From Roseiarcus sp963835955 (GTDB taxonomy: Bacteria > Pseudomonadota > Alphaproteobacteria > Rhizobiales > Beijerinckiaceae), in contig CAWIHZ010000017.1 of NCBI GenBank assembly GCA_963835955.1, positions 62,001-126,000 of the forward strand: DNA of 64,000 nucleotides, in the 5' to 3' direction. Under the pieces are notes generated by a model that had not been told where the DNA came from, searched no databases, and was given only the letters and a program-made list of their open reading frames with translations. The position numbers were made by a program, and so were the translations under genes. Shown here in pieces: positions 33,907-42,740 of the stretch. Each line of letters begins with the position of its first letter. The stretch's first letter is position 1.

Positions 33907-35547
33907 ATGGACTTCCGACCCTTGCAGCAACCGCCCGAAAGCGACGCGTCATGGCTCGGCGCATTCGCCTATCCGGCTTTCGCCGTCATCTGGGCGGCGA
34001 GCACTATGGCGCTGACCGGCATTGCGATGTACGACACGACGTCGGGCTGGCTGATGACGTCGCTGGACCTTTCCCCGCTCGCTGTTTCGCTGCTGCAGGC
34101 GGCGACGACTGCGCCGATGTTCCTGATCACGCTTCCGGCCGGCGCGATCGCCGACATCTTCGACCCCCGGCGGCTCATTATTGTCGTGTCCGCCGCGGTC
34201 ATGATTCTGATGGGGATCTTCGCTGCGATCGTGTCGTTGGGCCTCGCGACGCCTGTGCTGCTGCTGCTGACGACTTTTCTCCTGAGCGCGGCCTGGGCTC
34301 TGAACTCCCCCGCCTGGCTGTCGATCCTGCCCACCCTGGTGCCGAAGCCCGCCCTGCCGGGGGCGATCGCCGCCCAGGGCGTCGCCTATAATCTGAGCCG
34401 CACCGTCGGACCCGCGCTCGGCGGCCTCATCATCATGAAGTTCGGAATGTCCGCACCGCTTTGGGCATTCGCCGCGACTAATCTGGGCGTCGTCGTGGCG
34501 CTGGTGTGCTGGCGCTGCCCGAGGAAAAAGAAGGCGCCCCTGCCCGCCGAGCGCCTGAGCAGCGCTGTGCGTACCGGGCTGAGGCACGTCGCCAACAATC
34601 GGCCTCTCCGCGCGACGCTGGCGCGGACGCTTGCGATCTATCCCTTTGCCGCCGCCTATTGGAGCCTCTTGCCCCTGATCGCACGCAGGACCGGCGAAGG
34701 AGCCGAAAACTACGGACTCCTGCTGAGCGCGATCAGCGCCGGCGCGATTGTCGGTTCGATCGTGCAACAACCGCTGCGCGAAAAGATCAAACTCGACCGG
34801 ACGGTTGCGCTTGGAGCGGTCGCCACCGCCGCGGCGCTCGGCATGTTCGCGCAGGCGCACGAACTCGTCCTCGCGCTCGGCGCCAGCTTTTGCGCTGGCG
34901 TCGCCTGGGTCGTCGTTCTGACCACGCTTTACCTGTCGGCCCAGGAGGCGCTGCCGGCGTGGGTGCGCGGACGCGGACTCGCGGCTTTTCTCACTCTGAT
35001 TTTCGGCGCGATGACGATCAGCAGCGTCGCGTGGGGCGAGATCGCCGCGAGAATCGGATTGACGCAATCTTTATTCGTTGCCGCCGCGGGCGTGCTTTTG
35101 GGCATCCCGCTCTCTTGGCGATGGGGACTCGATCAGGGCGCCGCGCTCGATCTTTCGCCTTCGCTGCACTGGCGCGGACCGAAGGTCAGTCAGGAGGTCG
35201 AAAACGATCGCGGCCCCATCCTGGTCAAGATCGAGTATCTTATCGACCCGAAGGACCGCGCCGAGTTCCTGCGGGCGATCGATGAATTGGGCAACGAACG
35301 CCGCCGCGACGGCGCCTTCGCTTGGGGCATTTTCGAAGACGCGGCCGAAATTGGACGGTTCGAGGAAGCTTACCTGATCGAATCCTGGCTCGAGCTCCTG
35401 CATCTGCGCGAGCGCGTCACCAACGCTGACCGGATGATCGAGGACGAGGTCAGTCAGTTTCTGACCAGGTCGCCGAAGATCGAGTTTCTCGTCGCCGCCG
35501 AACGCCAATCGCTGCTTGGCAGACGTCCCGCGCCGGCTGGGGCGTGA
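33907..35547 (+). CDS. MFS_3 transporter with C-terminal monooxygenase-like domain, copy 2
   Basis: The 546-residue protein parallels the gene at 30340-32085 throughout: TSGWLMTSLDLSPLAVSLLQ and LPAGAIADIFDPRRLII in the N-half, LPAWVRGRGLAAFLTLIFGA in the C-half, and the soluble tail (ILVKIEYLIDPKDRAEFL to ADRMIEDEVSQF). Divergence is spread along the whole length, so the duplication is not recent. It starts 36 bp after the stress-protein stop and may share its transcript. Confidence 0.88.
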   Translation: MDFRPLQQPPESDASWLGAFAYPAFAVIWAASTMALTGIAMYDTTSGWLMTSLDLSPLAVSLLQAATTAPMFLITLPAGAIADIFDPRRLIIVVSAAVMILMGIFAAIVSLGLATPVLLLLTTFLLSAAWALNSPAWLSILPTLVPKPALPGAIAAQGVAYNLSRTVGPALGGLIIMKFGMSAPLWAFAATNLGVVVALVCWRCPRKKKAPLPAERLSSAVRTGLRHVANNRPLRATLARTLAIYPFAAAYWSLLPLIARRTGEGAENYGLLLSAISAGAIVGSIVQQPLREKIKLDRTVALGAVATAAALGMFAQAHELVLALGASFCAGVAWVVVLTTLYLSAQEALPAWVRGRGLAAFLTLIFGAMTISSVAWGEIAARIGLTQSLFVAAAGVLLGIPLSWRWGLDQGAALDLSPSLHWRGPKVSQEVENDRGPILVKIEYLIDPKDRAEFLRAIDELGNERRRDGAFAWGIFEDAAEIGRFEEAYLIESWLELLHLRERVTNADRMIEDEVSQFLTRSPKIEFLVAAERQSLLGRRPAPAGA

Positions 35548-35672
35548 CGATTTACGCGTTGTCGCCGCGCGCGCATCCGCGGGAAGCCAGTTTCATGGCG
35601 GCACCCCTCGGGGTTTGCACTTGTCACGGGGACGGCCGCCCGCCGCTGCGCTGGCGGGCGGCCGACTTCCGA

Positions 35673-36092
35673 TCAATCGCAGACGGTGAAGTTCCGCCAT
35701 TCGGCGGTCCAGCCGTTCGGAATCCGTTGCGTTTGAATGTGGCACGAACCAGCGTAACCCGGGCCGCCGTACCCAGGGCCATTGGCGGCGTAGGGATAAG
35801 GCGCCGGCTCGTAGGCGGTGTTTGGATATTCGTAGACGGCCGGTGGATAGGCTTGGGCTGGATATCTGCCGGGAGGAGCGACCCGCGTCTCGCCCATCCA
35901 CCGATCTGAGCCCTGCCACTGATAGGGGTATTGGCCCTCATTGGCTACCGCGCCTCCGATCGCGAGGCCGCCCGCCGCCGCGGCCGCGAGCGGAATGATA
36001 AGCGCCGGATTGGCGGCCGCCGGCGTCGTCGCGACGATCGAGCCAAGCCCTATCGTCGCTGTCGAAAGAAGAATAGCAAGCGTGTTTCGCAT
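35673..36092 (-). CDS. small exported Tyr/Pro/Gly-rich protein
   Basis: The 139-residue product has a signal peptide (about residues 1-27), a hydrophobic Ala/Gly segment (IIPLAAAAAGGLAIGGAVA), a Tyr/Pro-rich middle with YPAQAYPPAVYEYP, and a C-terminal part with two cysteines (GSCHIQTQ and FTVCD). The C-terminal pair resembles small envelope proteins of Rhizobiales. The function is unknown. Confidence 0.7.
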   Translation of the reverse strand: MRNTLAILLSTATIGLGSIVATTPAAANPALIIPLAAAAAGGLAIGGAVANEGQYPYQWQGSDRWMGETRVAPPGRYPAQAYPPAVYEYPNTAYEPAPYPYAANGPGYGGPGYAGSCHIQTQRIPNGWTAEWRNFTVCD

Positions 36093-36563
36093 TTTCAGTC
36101 CTCGGATTGGCTCGCGGACGAACGGTCAAAGCCGCGGCCCGCAAATTACTCGTTGGTCGTTCGTTAATTGGCGGCGCGCCGCCGGGAATCCACCGACCGC
36201 TTCAGCGAAGTGGTCAGCATGCCTGCTGCGCGATCGTGGCGCGACTTGGCCAGTTCACGGCGATCCGCTCGCCATTGACGAACAGGTGGTCCCAACATCG
36301 GATCTTTTGAAACCAGGAACTCCGGCTTTTGTTCCCTCGCCCTCATCAATTCGAGGCGTAGGCGACGGGAGCGTCCCGCATTCGGACGCCGATGCCAGCG
36401 CAGCCGCCGCGCCGGCGGAGACTTGACCTCGCCCAACGCGCAGCCCGGAACCCAAAGAACCGAGAGCCGTTGACGCGGGCGGGTCCGACGAGACCCTCGC
36501 CGGAGCTTGGCGTATGAGCCTGATCGCTCGACCAAGCGCGCTTTTTCGTGGATGGTGCGAGCG
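36093..36563. other. 471-bp gap, nothing convincing
   Basis: This stretch lies between divergent genes. Only short, unconserved frames are present; no RNA gene or operator is recognised. Confidence 0.45.
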
Positions 36564-38018
36564 ATGCCGGCCCCAGCACCCAATCGCGAACCAGGCGTCA
36601 TCGCCACGCTCATCCCGGCGCGTCTGGAACGCCTGCCCTGGGGCCGCTTCCATGTTCTCGTCATCGCCGCGCTCGGAATAACCTGGATTCTCGACGGGCT
36701 GGAGGTGACGCTGGCGGGATCGGTCGCCGGCGCGCTGAAGGAAAGCCCGGCCCTTCATTTCTCCGACCTTCAGGTTGGACTCGCCGGCAGCGCCTATCTC
36801 AGCGGCGCGGTTCTGGGCGCGCTCTATTTCGGCTGGCTGACCGACCGGCTGGGGCGCAAGAAGCTGTTTTTCACCACCATCGCCGTTTACCTGACGGCGA
36901 CCGCGCTGACCGGGCTGTCGTGGAACGCGTACACGTTCTTTCTGTTCCGCTTCCTGACCGGCGCCGGCATCGGCGGCGAATATTCCGCCATCAATTCGAC
37001 CATCCAGGAGCTGATTCCGGCGCGGTTTCGCGGTCATATCGATCTGATGATCAACGGCAGTTTCTGGGTCGGCGCGGCGACCGGCGCCCTCGTCGCCGTC
37101 GTGCTGCTCAACCCTCGCCTCATCGACCCCGAACTCGGCTGGCGGTTCGCCTTTCTGACCGGCGCGGGGCTCGGAGTTGTCGTGTTCCTGATGCGGATGT
37201 GGATCCCGGAAAGTCCGCGATGGCTGGCGATCCACGGCCGCGCGCCCGAAGGCGAGGCCGTGGTCGCGGGAATCGAGCGCCGGTTTGTCGAGGCCGGCGC
37301 GCATCTGTCGCCGGTTCCCAAAAGCGCGGCGATCCGGCTGAATTCGCGCACCCATACGCCGTTGCGCGAAGTGTTCGAGACGCTGTTCGGGACCTACCGC
37401 CTGCGCACCTTTGTCGGCCTGACGCTGATGGCGGCGCAGGCGTTCTTCTACAACGCGATCTTTTTTACCTATGCCCTTGTGCTGACGAATTTTTATGGCG
37501 TCAGTTCTGGCGACGTCGGCTGGTACATCCTCCCCTTTGCGCTCGGCAATTTTCTCGGGCCGGTGGTGCTGGGGCGACTGTTCGACACCCATGGCCGCCG
37601 GTTGATGATTTCCCTGACCTACGCGCTTTCGGGGCTGCTGCTGGTCGCGGTCGGCTTCGCCTTCGAACGCGACCTTCTTACGGCGATGAGCCAGACGATC
37701 GGCTGGATGATCGTGTTCTTCGTCGCTTCTCCCGCCGCGAGCGCGGCCTATCTGACGGTCAGCGAGACCTTCCCGATCGAGATCCGGGCGCTGACGATCG
37801 CAATCTTCTACGCCATCGGCACCGGCCTCGGCGGGGTCGCCGCGCCGTTCGTGTTCTCGAAGCTGATCGAAAGCGGGTCGCGGCAGAGCGTTTTCGCCGG
37901 CTACGCCTTCGCCGCCCTGCTCATGTTCGCCGCCGCGCTCGTCGCCGCCCTGTTCGCCGTCAGGGCGGAGCGCAAGCCGCTCGAGGACGTCGCGACGCCG
38001 CTGTCGGCCGCAAAGTAG
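36564..38018 (+). CDS. MFS transporter, sugar/metabolite porter type
   Basis: The 484-residue protein has 12 helices, motif A GWLTDRLGRKK between helices 2 and 3, RFLTGAGIGGEYSAINSTIQE on helix 4, PESPRWL after helix 6 and a second motif A (GRLFDTHGRR). These are marks of the sugar-porter/aromatic-acid-H+ symporter branch. The substrate is unknown. The frame is open further up (36507), but ATG 36564 (MPAPAPNREPG) fits the family start; 36552 is possible. It is a single gene. Confidence 0.88.
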   Translation: MPAPAPNREPGVIATLIPARLERLPWGRFHVLVIAALGITWILDGLEVTLAGSVAGALKESPALHFSDLQVGLAGSAYLSGAVLGALYFGWLTDRLGRKKLFFTTIAVYLTATALTGLSWNAYTFFLFRFLTGAGIGGEYSAINSTIQELIPARFRGHIDLMINGSFWVGAATGALVAVVLLNPRLIDPELGWRFAFLTGAGLGVVVFLMRMWIPESPRWLAIHGRAPEGEAVVAGIERRFVEAGAHLSPVPKSAAIRLNSRTHTPLREVFETLFGTYRLRTFVGLTLMAAQAFFYNAIFFTYALVLTNFYGVSSGDVGWYILPFALGNFLGPVVLGRLFDTHGRRLMISLTYALSGLLLVAVGFAFERDLLTAMSQTIGWMIVFFVASPAASAAYLTVSETFPIEIRALTIAIFYAIGTGLGGVAAPFVFSKLIESGSRQSVFAGYAFAALLMFAAALVAALFAVRAERKPLEDVATPLSAAK

Positions 38019-38567
38019 AACACGTCGGGCTTTGAGCCGACCGCGCGCGTATGAAATTGCCGAAAGCCACGCGGAAGCAAACGAAAGCGGAATGGGAAGA
38101 AAAGGAAAACAATAGGGAAAGAAACGAAAGCATTTTCCTTCCGCGATTCTGGTCTATTCAATGGGTTGCGGACGATTCCAGAGAAAAAAGCTTTTCCCGG
38201 CCGCCGGGCCGCTCGACCGGCGTTTCGGGCCTCGTTTTAAAAGGCGCCGGGCAAGCACGGCGGCTCGAAAGCCTGCTCCGAGCCCGCCTATGGGATAAGG
38301 TCATCGATGGCGAACGGAGCAAGTCGCCGAAGTTCCTGTAGACCCGGTCGCTGACCGCGTCGGCCGCGCCCGGCGACGTGGCTACAATCGCGGTCAATCG
38401 AGAAAAAAGACACGGATTTGGCGCTGTGGCAAGAAATTGTCGGTTTTTCAGAGTTCCCGCGGCTCCGGCGTTAGGGCCGCTCAATCGCGAGCGTGTTTCC
38501 AATCGATGGCGGCATGCTCTAGATGCTGCGGCGCGTGTTGTGGCGACCGCAACAGGGAGAGAAACTT
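38019..38567. other. 549-bp gap with repeat-array copy B
   Basis: It holds the repeat array (38062-38201) and a GC-rich inverted stretch CCCGGCCGCCGGG near 38197-38209. The frame that runs through the array (from 38051) is not treated as a protein. The SDR promoter should lie in the last 150 bp. Confidence 0.5.
38062..38201 (+). ncRNA. candidate repeat-array small RNA, copy B
   Basis: GAAAG-type unit starts are at 38062, 38083, 38105 (GAAAA) and 38126, with periods 21, 22 and 21. After 22 bp comes the stem TCTGG (38148-38152) and CCAGA (38178-38182) with a 25-nt loop, the same geometry as copy A. The third pair of the stem is T-A here and G-C in copy A. The loop ends share GACGATT/GCGCGATT. 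A good promoter and a T-run are not seen here, so this copy may be inactive or transcribed from elsewhere. Confidence 0.45.
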
Positions 38568-39296
38568 ATGGCAGGAGAATTGAAAGGCAAGGTCGCCGTC
38601 GTGACCGGGGCGGCGTCGGGCATCGGATTGGCCAGCGCCGAGGCGATGTTGGCCGCAGGCTCGCGCGTGGCGATGGTCGACCGCGACGAGGCCGCGCTGA
38701 CAGCGCTCTGCAGCAAGCACGGCGACGCGGCGATTCCGCTGGTTATCGACCTGCTCGACCCGAAGGACTGCGCTTCGCTGCTGTCGAGAGTCCTTGAGAA
38801 GGCAGGCCAACTCGACATCTTACATGCAAATGCGGGGACCTACGTCGGCGGCGACTTGGTCGACGCCGACACTGGAGCCATCGACCGGATGCTGAACTTG
38901 AATGTCAACGCCGTGATGAAGAATGTGCACGACGTGCTGCCACACATGATCGAGCGTCGGACCGGCGACATCATCGTCACGAGTTCCTTGGCCGCCCATT
39001 TTCCGACGCCATGGGAACCGGTCTATGCGTCGTCCAAGTGGGCGATCAACTGCTTTGTCCAGACGGTGCGGCGCCAGGTGTTCAAGCACGGCATTCGCAT
39101 GGGTTCAATCTCGCCCGGCCCTGTCATCAGCGCTCTGCTCGCCGACTGGCCGCCGGAGAAGCTGAAGGCAGCCAGGGAGTCGGGAAGTCTGCTCGAGGCT
39201 AGCGAAGTGGCCGCCGTGGTAATGTTCATGCTGACGCGGCCACGCGGCATGACAATTCGCGACGTGGTCATGCTGCCCACCAATTTCGATCTCTAG
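38568..39296 (+). CDS. short-chain dehydrogenase/reductase
   Basis: The 242-residue cytoplasmic NAD(P)-dependent oxidoreductase has the classical motifs TGAASGIG (13-20), HANAG (86-90), a catalytic Ser near 139-140 and YASSK (Y153, K157). VDRDEAA after beta-2 suggests NAD preference. The substrate is unknown. ATG 38568 follows AGGGAGAG closely; the frame extends upstream without conservation. Confidence 0.9.
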   Translation: MAGELKGKVAVVTGAASGIGLASAEAMLAAGSRVAMVDRDEAALTALCSKHGDAAIPLVIDLLDPKDCASLLSRVLEKAGQLDILHANAGTYVGGDLVDADTGAIDRMLNLNVNAVMKNVHDVLPHMIERRTGDIIVTSSLAAHFPTPWEPVYASSKWAINCFVQTVRRQVFKHGIRMGSISPGPVISALLADWPPEKLKAARESGSLLEASEVAAVVMFMLTRPRGMTIRDVVMLPTNFDL

Positions 39297-39300
39297 CGGG

Positions 39301-39603
39301 TCATTTCGGCTGCGCCGCGTCTTTGGGCTTTGGCTCGTAGCGTTTCACCTTGATTTCGCCCTCTCGGCTGCGGGCCTGGGCGATGTTATAGTTGTTCTGC
39401 ATGCGCATGAGCGTGTCCATCGAAATGCCGAAACTCTTCTCGACGCGCGCGTCGAGGATCTCGATTTCGGCATGGTCGATCTGGAACGTGATGCGACAGT
39501 TCTTGGTCAGACGCAGCGCCCGCGTCCATTGCGGTCGCCGATGAGCTGATGCGCTTTCCAGCTTGCCGCGATCCACAGCCCGTCCACAGCCGCCGCCCTC
39601 GCC
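39301..39603 (-). pseudogene. decayed higBA toxin-antitoxin remnant
   Basis: The minus strand first shows HigB-like pieces: KAHQLIGDRNG in one frame and, one frame over, ALRLTKNCRITFQID. It then runs directly into a HigA C-terminus (EKSFGISMDTLMRMQ, YNIAQARSREGEIKV). The HigA helix-turn-helix region is missing. The toxin end appears joined to the antitoxin end by an internal deletion, plus a frameshift. No working module is expected. Confidence 0.6.
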
Positions 39604-40314
39604 TCACGGCCCGACCGGGATCAGCTTGCCGACGAAGACCGGCGGGCCGGACGGCTTGCCGGTCGGCGAGCCGCCGGGCGGCTCGACGGTGACGGCGTAG
39701 GTGGCGTTTTCAAGCACTGCGCGATCGTAAGCCGCGAGATTGGCCGCGCGCGCCGTCTCGCCGATCACGCCGAGCGAGCGCGGCGCCCCGAGCTTGGGGT
39801 CGATGATCCAGAGTTCGTAAGATTTGCCGGGCGGCGTGCGCGCCGCGACCGGACGCACCGTCAGCTCCCGGCGGTCGAGATTGACCGTCACCTCGAAAGC
39901 CGGCGAGGCGGCGTCCTTCTGCAGGACCGCGACATATTCATGCGGGACGGTTCTGCGCGTCGTCTCGCGGACGGCGAACCCGATCGCCAGCAGCGCGGCG
40001 AGGCTCGACGCGGCGATGGCGGCAAAGCGCCAGCGCGCCAGCCGCCGCCTCAACGTCAGGAGTTCGGCGTCCCCCGAGGCGGCGGGGCCGCGCTCCCGGA
40101 TGCGGGCCTCGATCGCGGCCAGATAGTCTTCCGGCGGCGTAATCGGCGGCGCGGCTTCGGCGAGCGGCGACAGGCGCGCCTCCCAGGCGCGGATCGCAGC
40201 GTCCAGTTCGGGCTCGCGCTGCCGCCGCGCGGCCAGCGTCGCCCGCTCGTCGGCGGCCAGCGTGCCGAGCGCATATTCGGCGGCGGCGAAATCGTCGTCG
40301 GGCGCGAGCGTCAT
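39604..40314 (-). CDS. rskA: anti-sigma-K factor RskA-like
   Basis: The 236-residue single-pass protein has an N-terminal anti-sigma domain (FAAAEYALGTLAADERATLA, residues about 9-28), a membrane helix (about 93-113) and a periplasmic RskA domain with GKSYELWIIDPKLGAPRSLG. It should hold the sigma factor inactive until regulated proteolysis. Its start overlaps the sigma stop (ATGA), so the pair is co-translated. The longer upstream frame lies inside the sigma gene and was rejected. Confidence 0.9.
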   Translation of the reverse strand: MTLAPDDDFAAAEYALGTLAADERATLAARRQREPELDAAIRAWEARLSPLAEAAPPITPPEDYLAAIEARIRERGPAASGDAELLTLRRRLARWRFAAIAASSLAALLAIGFAVRETTRRTVPHEYVAVLQKDAASPAFEVTVNLDRRELTVRPVAARTPPGKSYELWIIDPKLGAPRSLGVIGETARAANLAAYDRAVLENATYAVTVEPPGGSPTGKPSGPPVFVGKLIPVGP

Positions 40315-40895
40315 GACGCCAGGCAATCCCTCAGCTGGCCAAGGCCGCGATGCAGCCAGGTCTTGATCGTCGGAACGGGCCGTCCGAACCGCTTGGCGAG
40401 CGCCTCCCGGCTCGCGCCCCGATAGTAGGCGAGCAGGAGAACGGCGCGCTTCTCCTCGTCCAGCGTCTCCAGACATTTGATGAGCGCGGCAAGCGTCTCC
40501 GAGCGCTCGCGCGAAGCGAGCGGGTCGACGTCGGCGGCGGCCGGCTCGAAGCTCGCGGGCAAATCCTCGAGCGACGCCGGACGAACGCGGCGAACCTCGT
40601 CGAGCGCACGATTGCGGGCGATGGTCGCCATCCAGGCGAGCGGAGAGCCCTTGGCGGGATCGTAGTCGCCCGCCTTCTCCCAAATCCGCAGGTAGGCGTC
40701 CTGAAGCGCCTCGGGGGCGGCGCCGCCCTGGGGAAGAATGCGGGCGACAAGTCCATAGAGCTTGGCGTTCGTCTCTTTATAGAGCGCGGCGAACGCCGCC
40801 GCGTCGCGGGCCGCCACTCGGCGCAGGAGATCGGCGAGATCGCCCGCCGCCCGCGCCGGCGCCTCCTTCCGGGCCGCGTCTCTTTCGATGGTCAT
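40311..40895 (-). CDS. sigK: ECF sigma factor, SigK-like
   Basis: The 194-residue sigma factor has region 2 (LYGLVARILPQGGAAPEALQ; AYLRIWEKAGDYDP; SPLAWMATIARNRALDEVRR) and region 4 (KCLETLDEEKRAVLLLAYY; PVPTIKTWLHRGL). With the RskA partner this is the SigK/RpoE-like class. The likely targets are the nearby fasciclin gene and perhaps the cytochrome b/molybdenum oxidoreductase pair. The longer reading may start at 40895 as given. Confidence 0.92.
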   Translation of the reverse strand: MTIERDAARKEAPARAAGDLADLLRRVAARDAAAFAALYKETNAKLYGLVARILPQGGAAPEALQDAYLRIWEKAGDYDPAKGSPLAWMATIARNRALDEVRRVRPASLEDLPASFEPAAADVDPLASRERSETLAALIKCLETLDEEKRAVLLLAYYRGASREALAKRFGRPVPTIKTWLHRGLGQLRDCLAS

Positions 40896-40906
40896 GCGGC
40901 CACCCT

Positions 40907-40957
40907 AAGCAGGATTTCGGAAAAGTGGCCACCGGTTTTCCGATGAAAATCCTGCTT
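40907..40957. repeat. Rhizobiales-type intergenic palindrome
   Basis: Outer arms AAGCAGGATTT (40907-40917) and AAATCCTGCTT (40947-40957) enclose inner arms CGGAAAA and TTTTCCG and a core GTGGCCAC. The GGAAAACCGG / CCACTTTTCCG arrangement matches the palindromic elements spread in Rhizobiales genomes (RIME-like). It begins 12 bp before the sigK start, so it lies in the sigma gene promoter or leader. Confidence 0.7.
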
Positions 40958-41067
40958 CTTCATAGGACTCTAAGCGGGGATTGGTTGGATTGCCAACGAA
41001 TCTCCGCTTTGAATGGCGCAAGCGCCGCGCGCAACCGAACGCTCCCGCGCCGCAATGACGCCTCACG

Positions 41068-41096
41068 AAAGAGCGGGCGCCCGGAGGCGCCCGCTC
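41068..41096 (-). terminator. intrinsic terminator after fasciclin gene
   Basis: A perfect 11-bp stem GAGCGGGCGCC / GGCGCCCGCTC (41071-41096) has a CGGA loop. On the minus strand it is followed by TTTCGTG. It lies 33 bp after the fasciclin stop. Confidence 0.65.
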
Positions 41097-41128
41097 GCTG
41101 CGGCCAGGAGGCGTGGAAGGACGACCGC

Positions 41129-41701
41129 TCAGCCTGGCAGCAACACCTTGTTGATGACCTGGATCACGCCGTTCGATTGCATCACGTTCGGGATCGTGAC
41201 TTCCGCCTTGTCGCCCTTGGCGTCGATGACCCAGAGATGGCCGGCGTGGCGCTCGAAGGTCAGCTCCCCGCCCTCGACGGTCTTCAGCATCGCCTTGCCG
41301 CCGTCTTTCCTGATCATGGCGTCGATGTCGGCTTCGGTGAGGCGTCCCGGCACTACATGATAGGTGAGGACCGAGGTCAGCTTGCCCTTGTTTTCCGGCT
41401 TCAGCAGCGCCTGGACTGTGCCGGCGGGCAATTTGGCGAAAGCCTCGTTGGTCGGCGCGAAGACCGTGAAGGGACCGGCGCCCTCGAGCGTATCGACGAG
41501 GCCGGCGGCCTTGACCGCGGCGACCAGCGTGGTGTGATCCTTCGAATTGACGGCGTTTTCGATGATGTTCTTGCTTGGAACCATCGGCGCGCCGCCGACC
41601 ATCACGGTCATCGCGGAATAGGCTGGCGCGGCGACAAAGGGCGCGGCGAGGGCGACGCCGGCGGCGAGCGCCGCGGCGCAAAAAGTGATCTTGGGATTCA
41701 T
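41129..41701 (-). CDS. secreted fasciclin (FAS1) domain protein
   Basis: The 190-residue product has a signal peptide (about residues 1-29) and one FAS1 domain: NIIENAVNSKDHTTLVAAVK, GPFTVFAPTNEAFAKLP (H1 motif), LTYHVVPGRL and VIQVINKVLLPG (H2 motif). FAS1 proteins mediate adhesion or act in redox-linked envelope stress. SigK in mycobacteria controls FAS1 antigens together with RskA, so the neighbourhood supports control by the adjacent sigma factor. Confidence 0.93.
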   Translation of the reverse strand: MNPKITFCAAALAAGVALAAPFVAAPAYSAMTVMVGGAPMVPSKNIIENAVNSKDHTTLVAAVKAAGLVDTLEGAGPFTVFAPTNEAFAKLPAGTVQALLKPENKGKLTSVLTYHVVPGRLTEADIDAMIRKDGGKAMLKTVEGGELTFERHAGHLWVIDAKGDKAEVTIPNVMQSNGVIQVINKVLLPG

Positions 41702-41894
41702 GTTCGTCTCCGTTGCTCGATCCGATCATTGCGCGGCGGCATTCGATCGGGACGCGCTGGATACGGACCGCGGAGCCCGAAGTTTCACCCGCCCGGCAAA
41801 ATCGCTAGAAGAAAATGCGGCGGCGGAGCGAAACTTTGCCGGCGCCCCGCGCGAAGTCCAAGCGCGGCGCCTCTACAGGCGCTGGAGAATAGAC

Positions 41895-42740
41895 ATGACT
41901 TCAGTCCATCCGGCATTCGTGACCCGTCCTCTCGCGAGCGCCCGTATCGTCATCAGGCATTCGCTGGTGGTGCGGGTCTGCCACTGGGTCAACGCGATCT
42001 GCTTTCTCATGTTGCTGATGAGCGGATTGCAGATTTTCAACGCCCATCCCTCGCTCAGCTGGGGCAACGCGACAAATTTCGACAACCCGCCCTTTTCGCT
42101 GTCGGCGAAGGAAAACGGCGACGGCGATCCGACCGCAGGCGTAGCGACCCTGTTCGGGCGATCGTTCGACACCACCGGCTTCCTCGGCGCCTCGCGCGGA
42201 TCCGACGGAGACCTGGAGGAGCGGGGATTTCCGTCCTGGGCGACGCTGCCGGCCGAACAGGATCTGGCGATGGGGCGGCGCTGGCATTTCTTCTTCGCCT
42301 GGATCCTGGCGCTCAACGGCCTCGTCTATGTCGTCAACCTGATCGCGCGCAGGCATATTCGCGAACTGTTGCCGAATTTTTCGGACTTGCGCGCGATTCC
42401 GCGCACGATCCGCGACCATGCGCGGTTCCGCTTTCCCAAAGGCGAGGAGGCGCTGCGCTACAACGTGCTGCAGAAGCTCGCCTATCTCAGCGTCGTCGCG
42501 GCGTTTCCCATCCTCATCCTCGCCGGGCTGACAATGTCGCCCGGGATGGACGCGGCGTTTCCATGGCTGGTCCCGCTGTTCGACGGACGCCAGTCGGCGC
42601 GCACCGTGCATTTCCTCGTCGCCAGTTATCTTGTTTTGTTCCTGATCGCGCATTTGGCGATGGTGCTGGTCTCCGGCGTCGTCAACAACCTGCGCTCGAT
42701 GATCACCGGCCGCTATCGCATATCGGAGGAAGCGCCATGA
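41895..42740 (+). CDS. cytochrome b561-type membrane subunit
   Basis: The 281-residue di-heme cytochrome b has four helices. Candidate heme histidines are H30 (VVRVCHWVN), the His in MGRRWHFFFAW, and the two in RTVHFLVASYLVLFLIAHLA. A long periplasmic loop (about 60-125) lies between the first two helices. It passes electrons between quinone and the molybdenum enzyme encoded next (ATGA overlap). ATG 41895 is preceded by GGAG. Confidence 0.9.
   Translation: MTSVHPAFVTRPLASARIVIRHSLVVRVCHWVNAICFLMLLMSGLQIFNAHPSLSWGNATNFDNPPFSLSAKENGDGDPTAGVATLFGRSFDTTGFLGASRGSDGDLEERGFPSWATLPAEQDLAMGRRWHFFFAWILALNGLVYVVNLIARRHIRELLPNFSDLRAIPRTIRDHARFRFPKGEEALRYNVLQKLAYLSVVAAFPILILAGLTMSPGMDAAFPWLVPLFDGRQSARTVHFLVASYLVLFLIAHLAMVLVSGVVNNLRSMITGRYRISEEAP

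Noticed and set aside
38051..38341. 96-codon plus-strand frame through repeat array B
   Set aside because: It shares only the repeat-derived part with copy A, the two frames diverge after the stem, and there is no ribosome-binding site.
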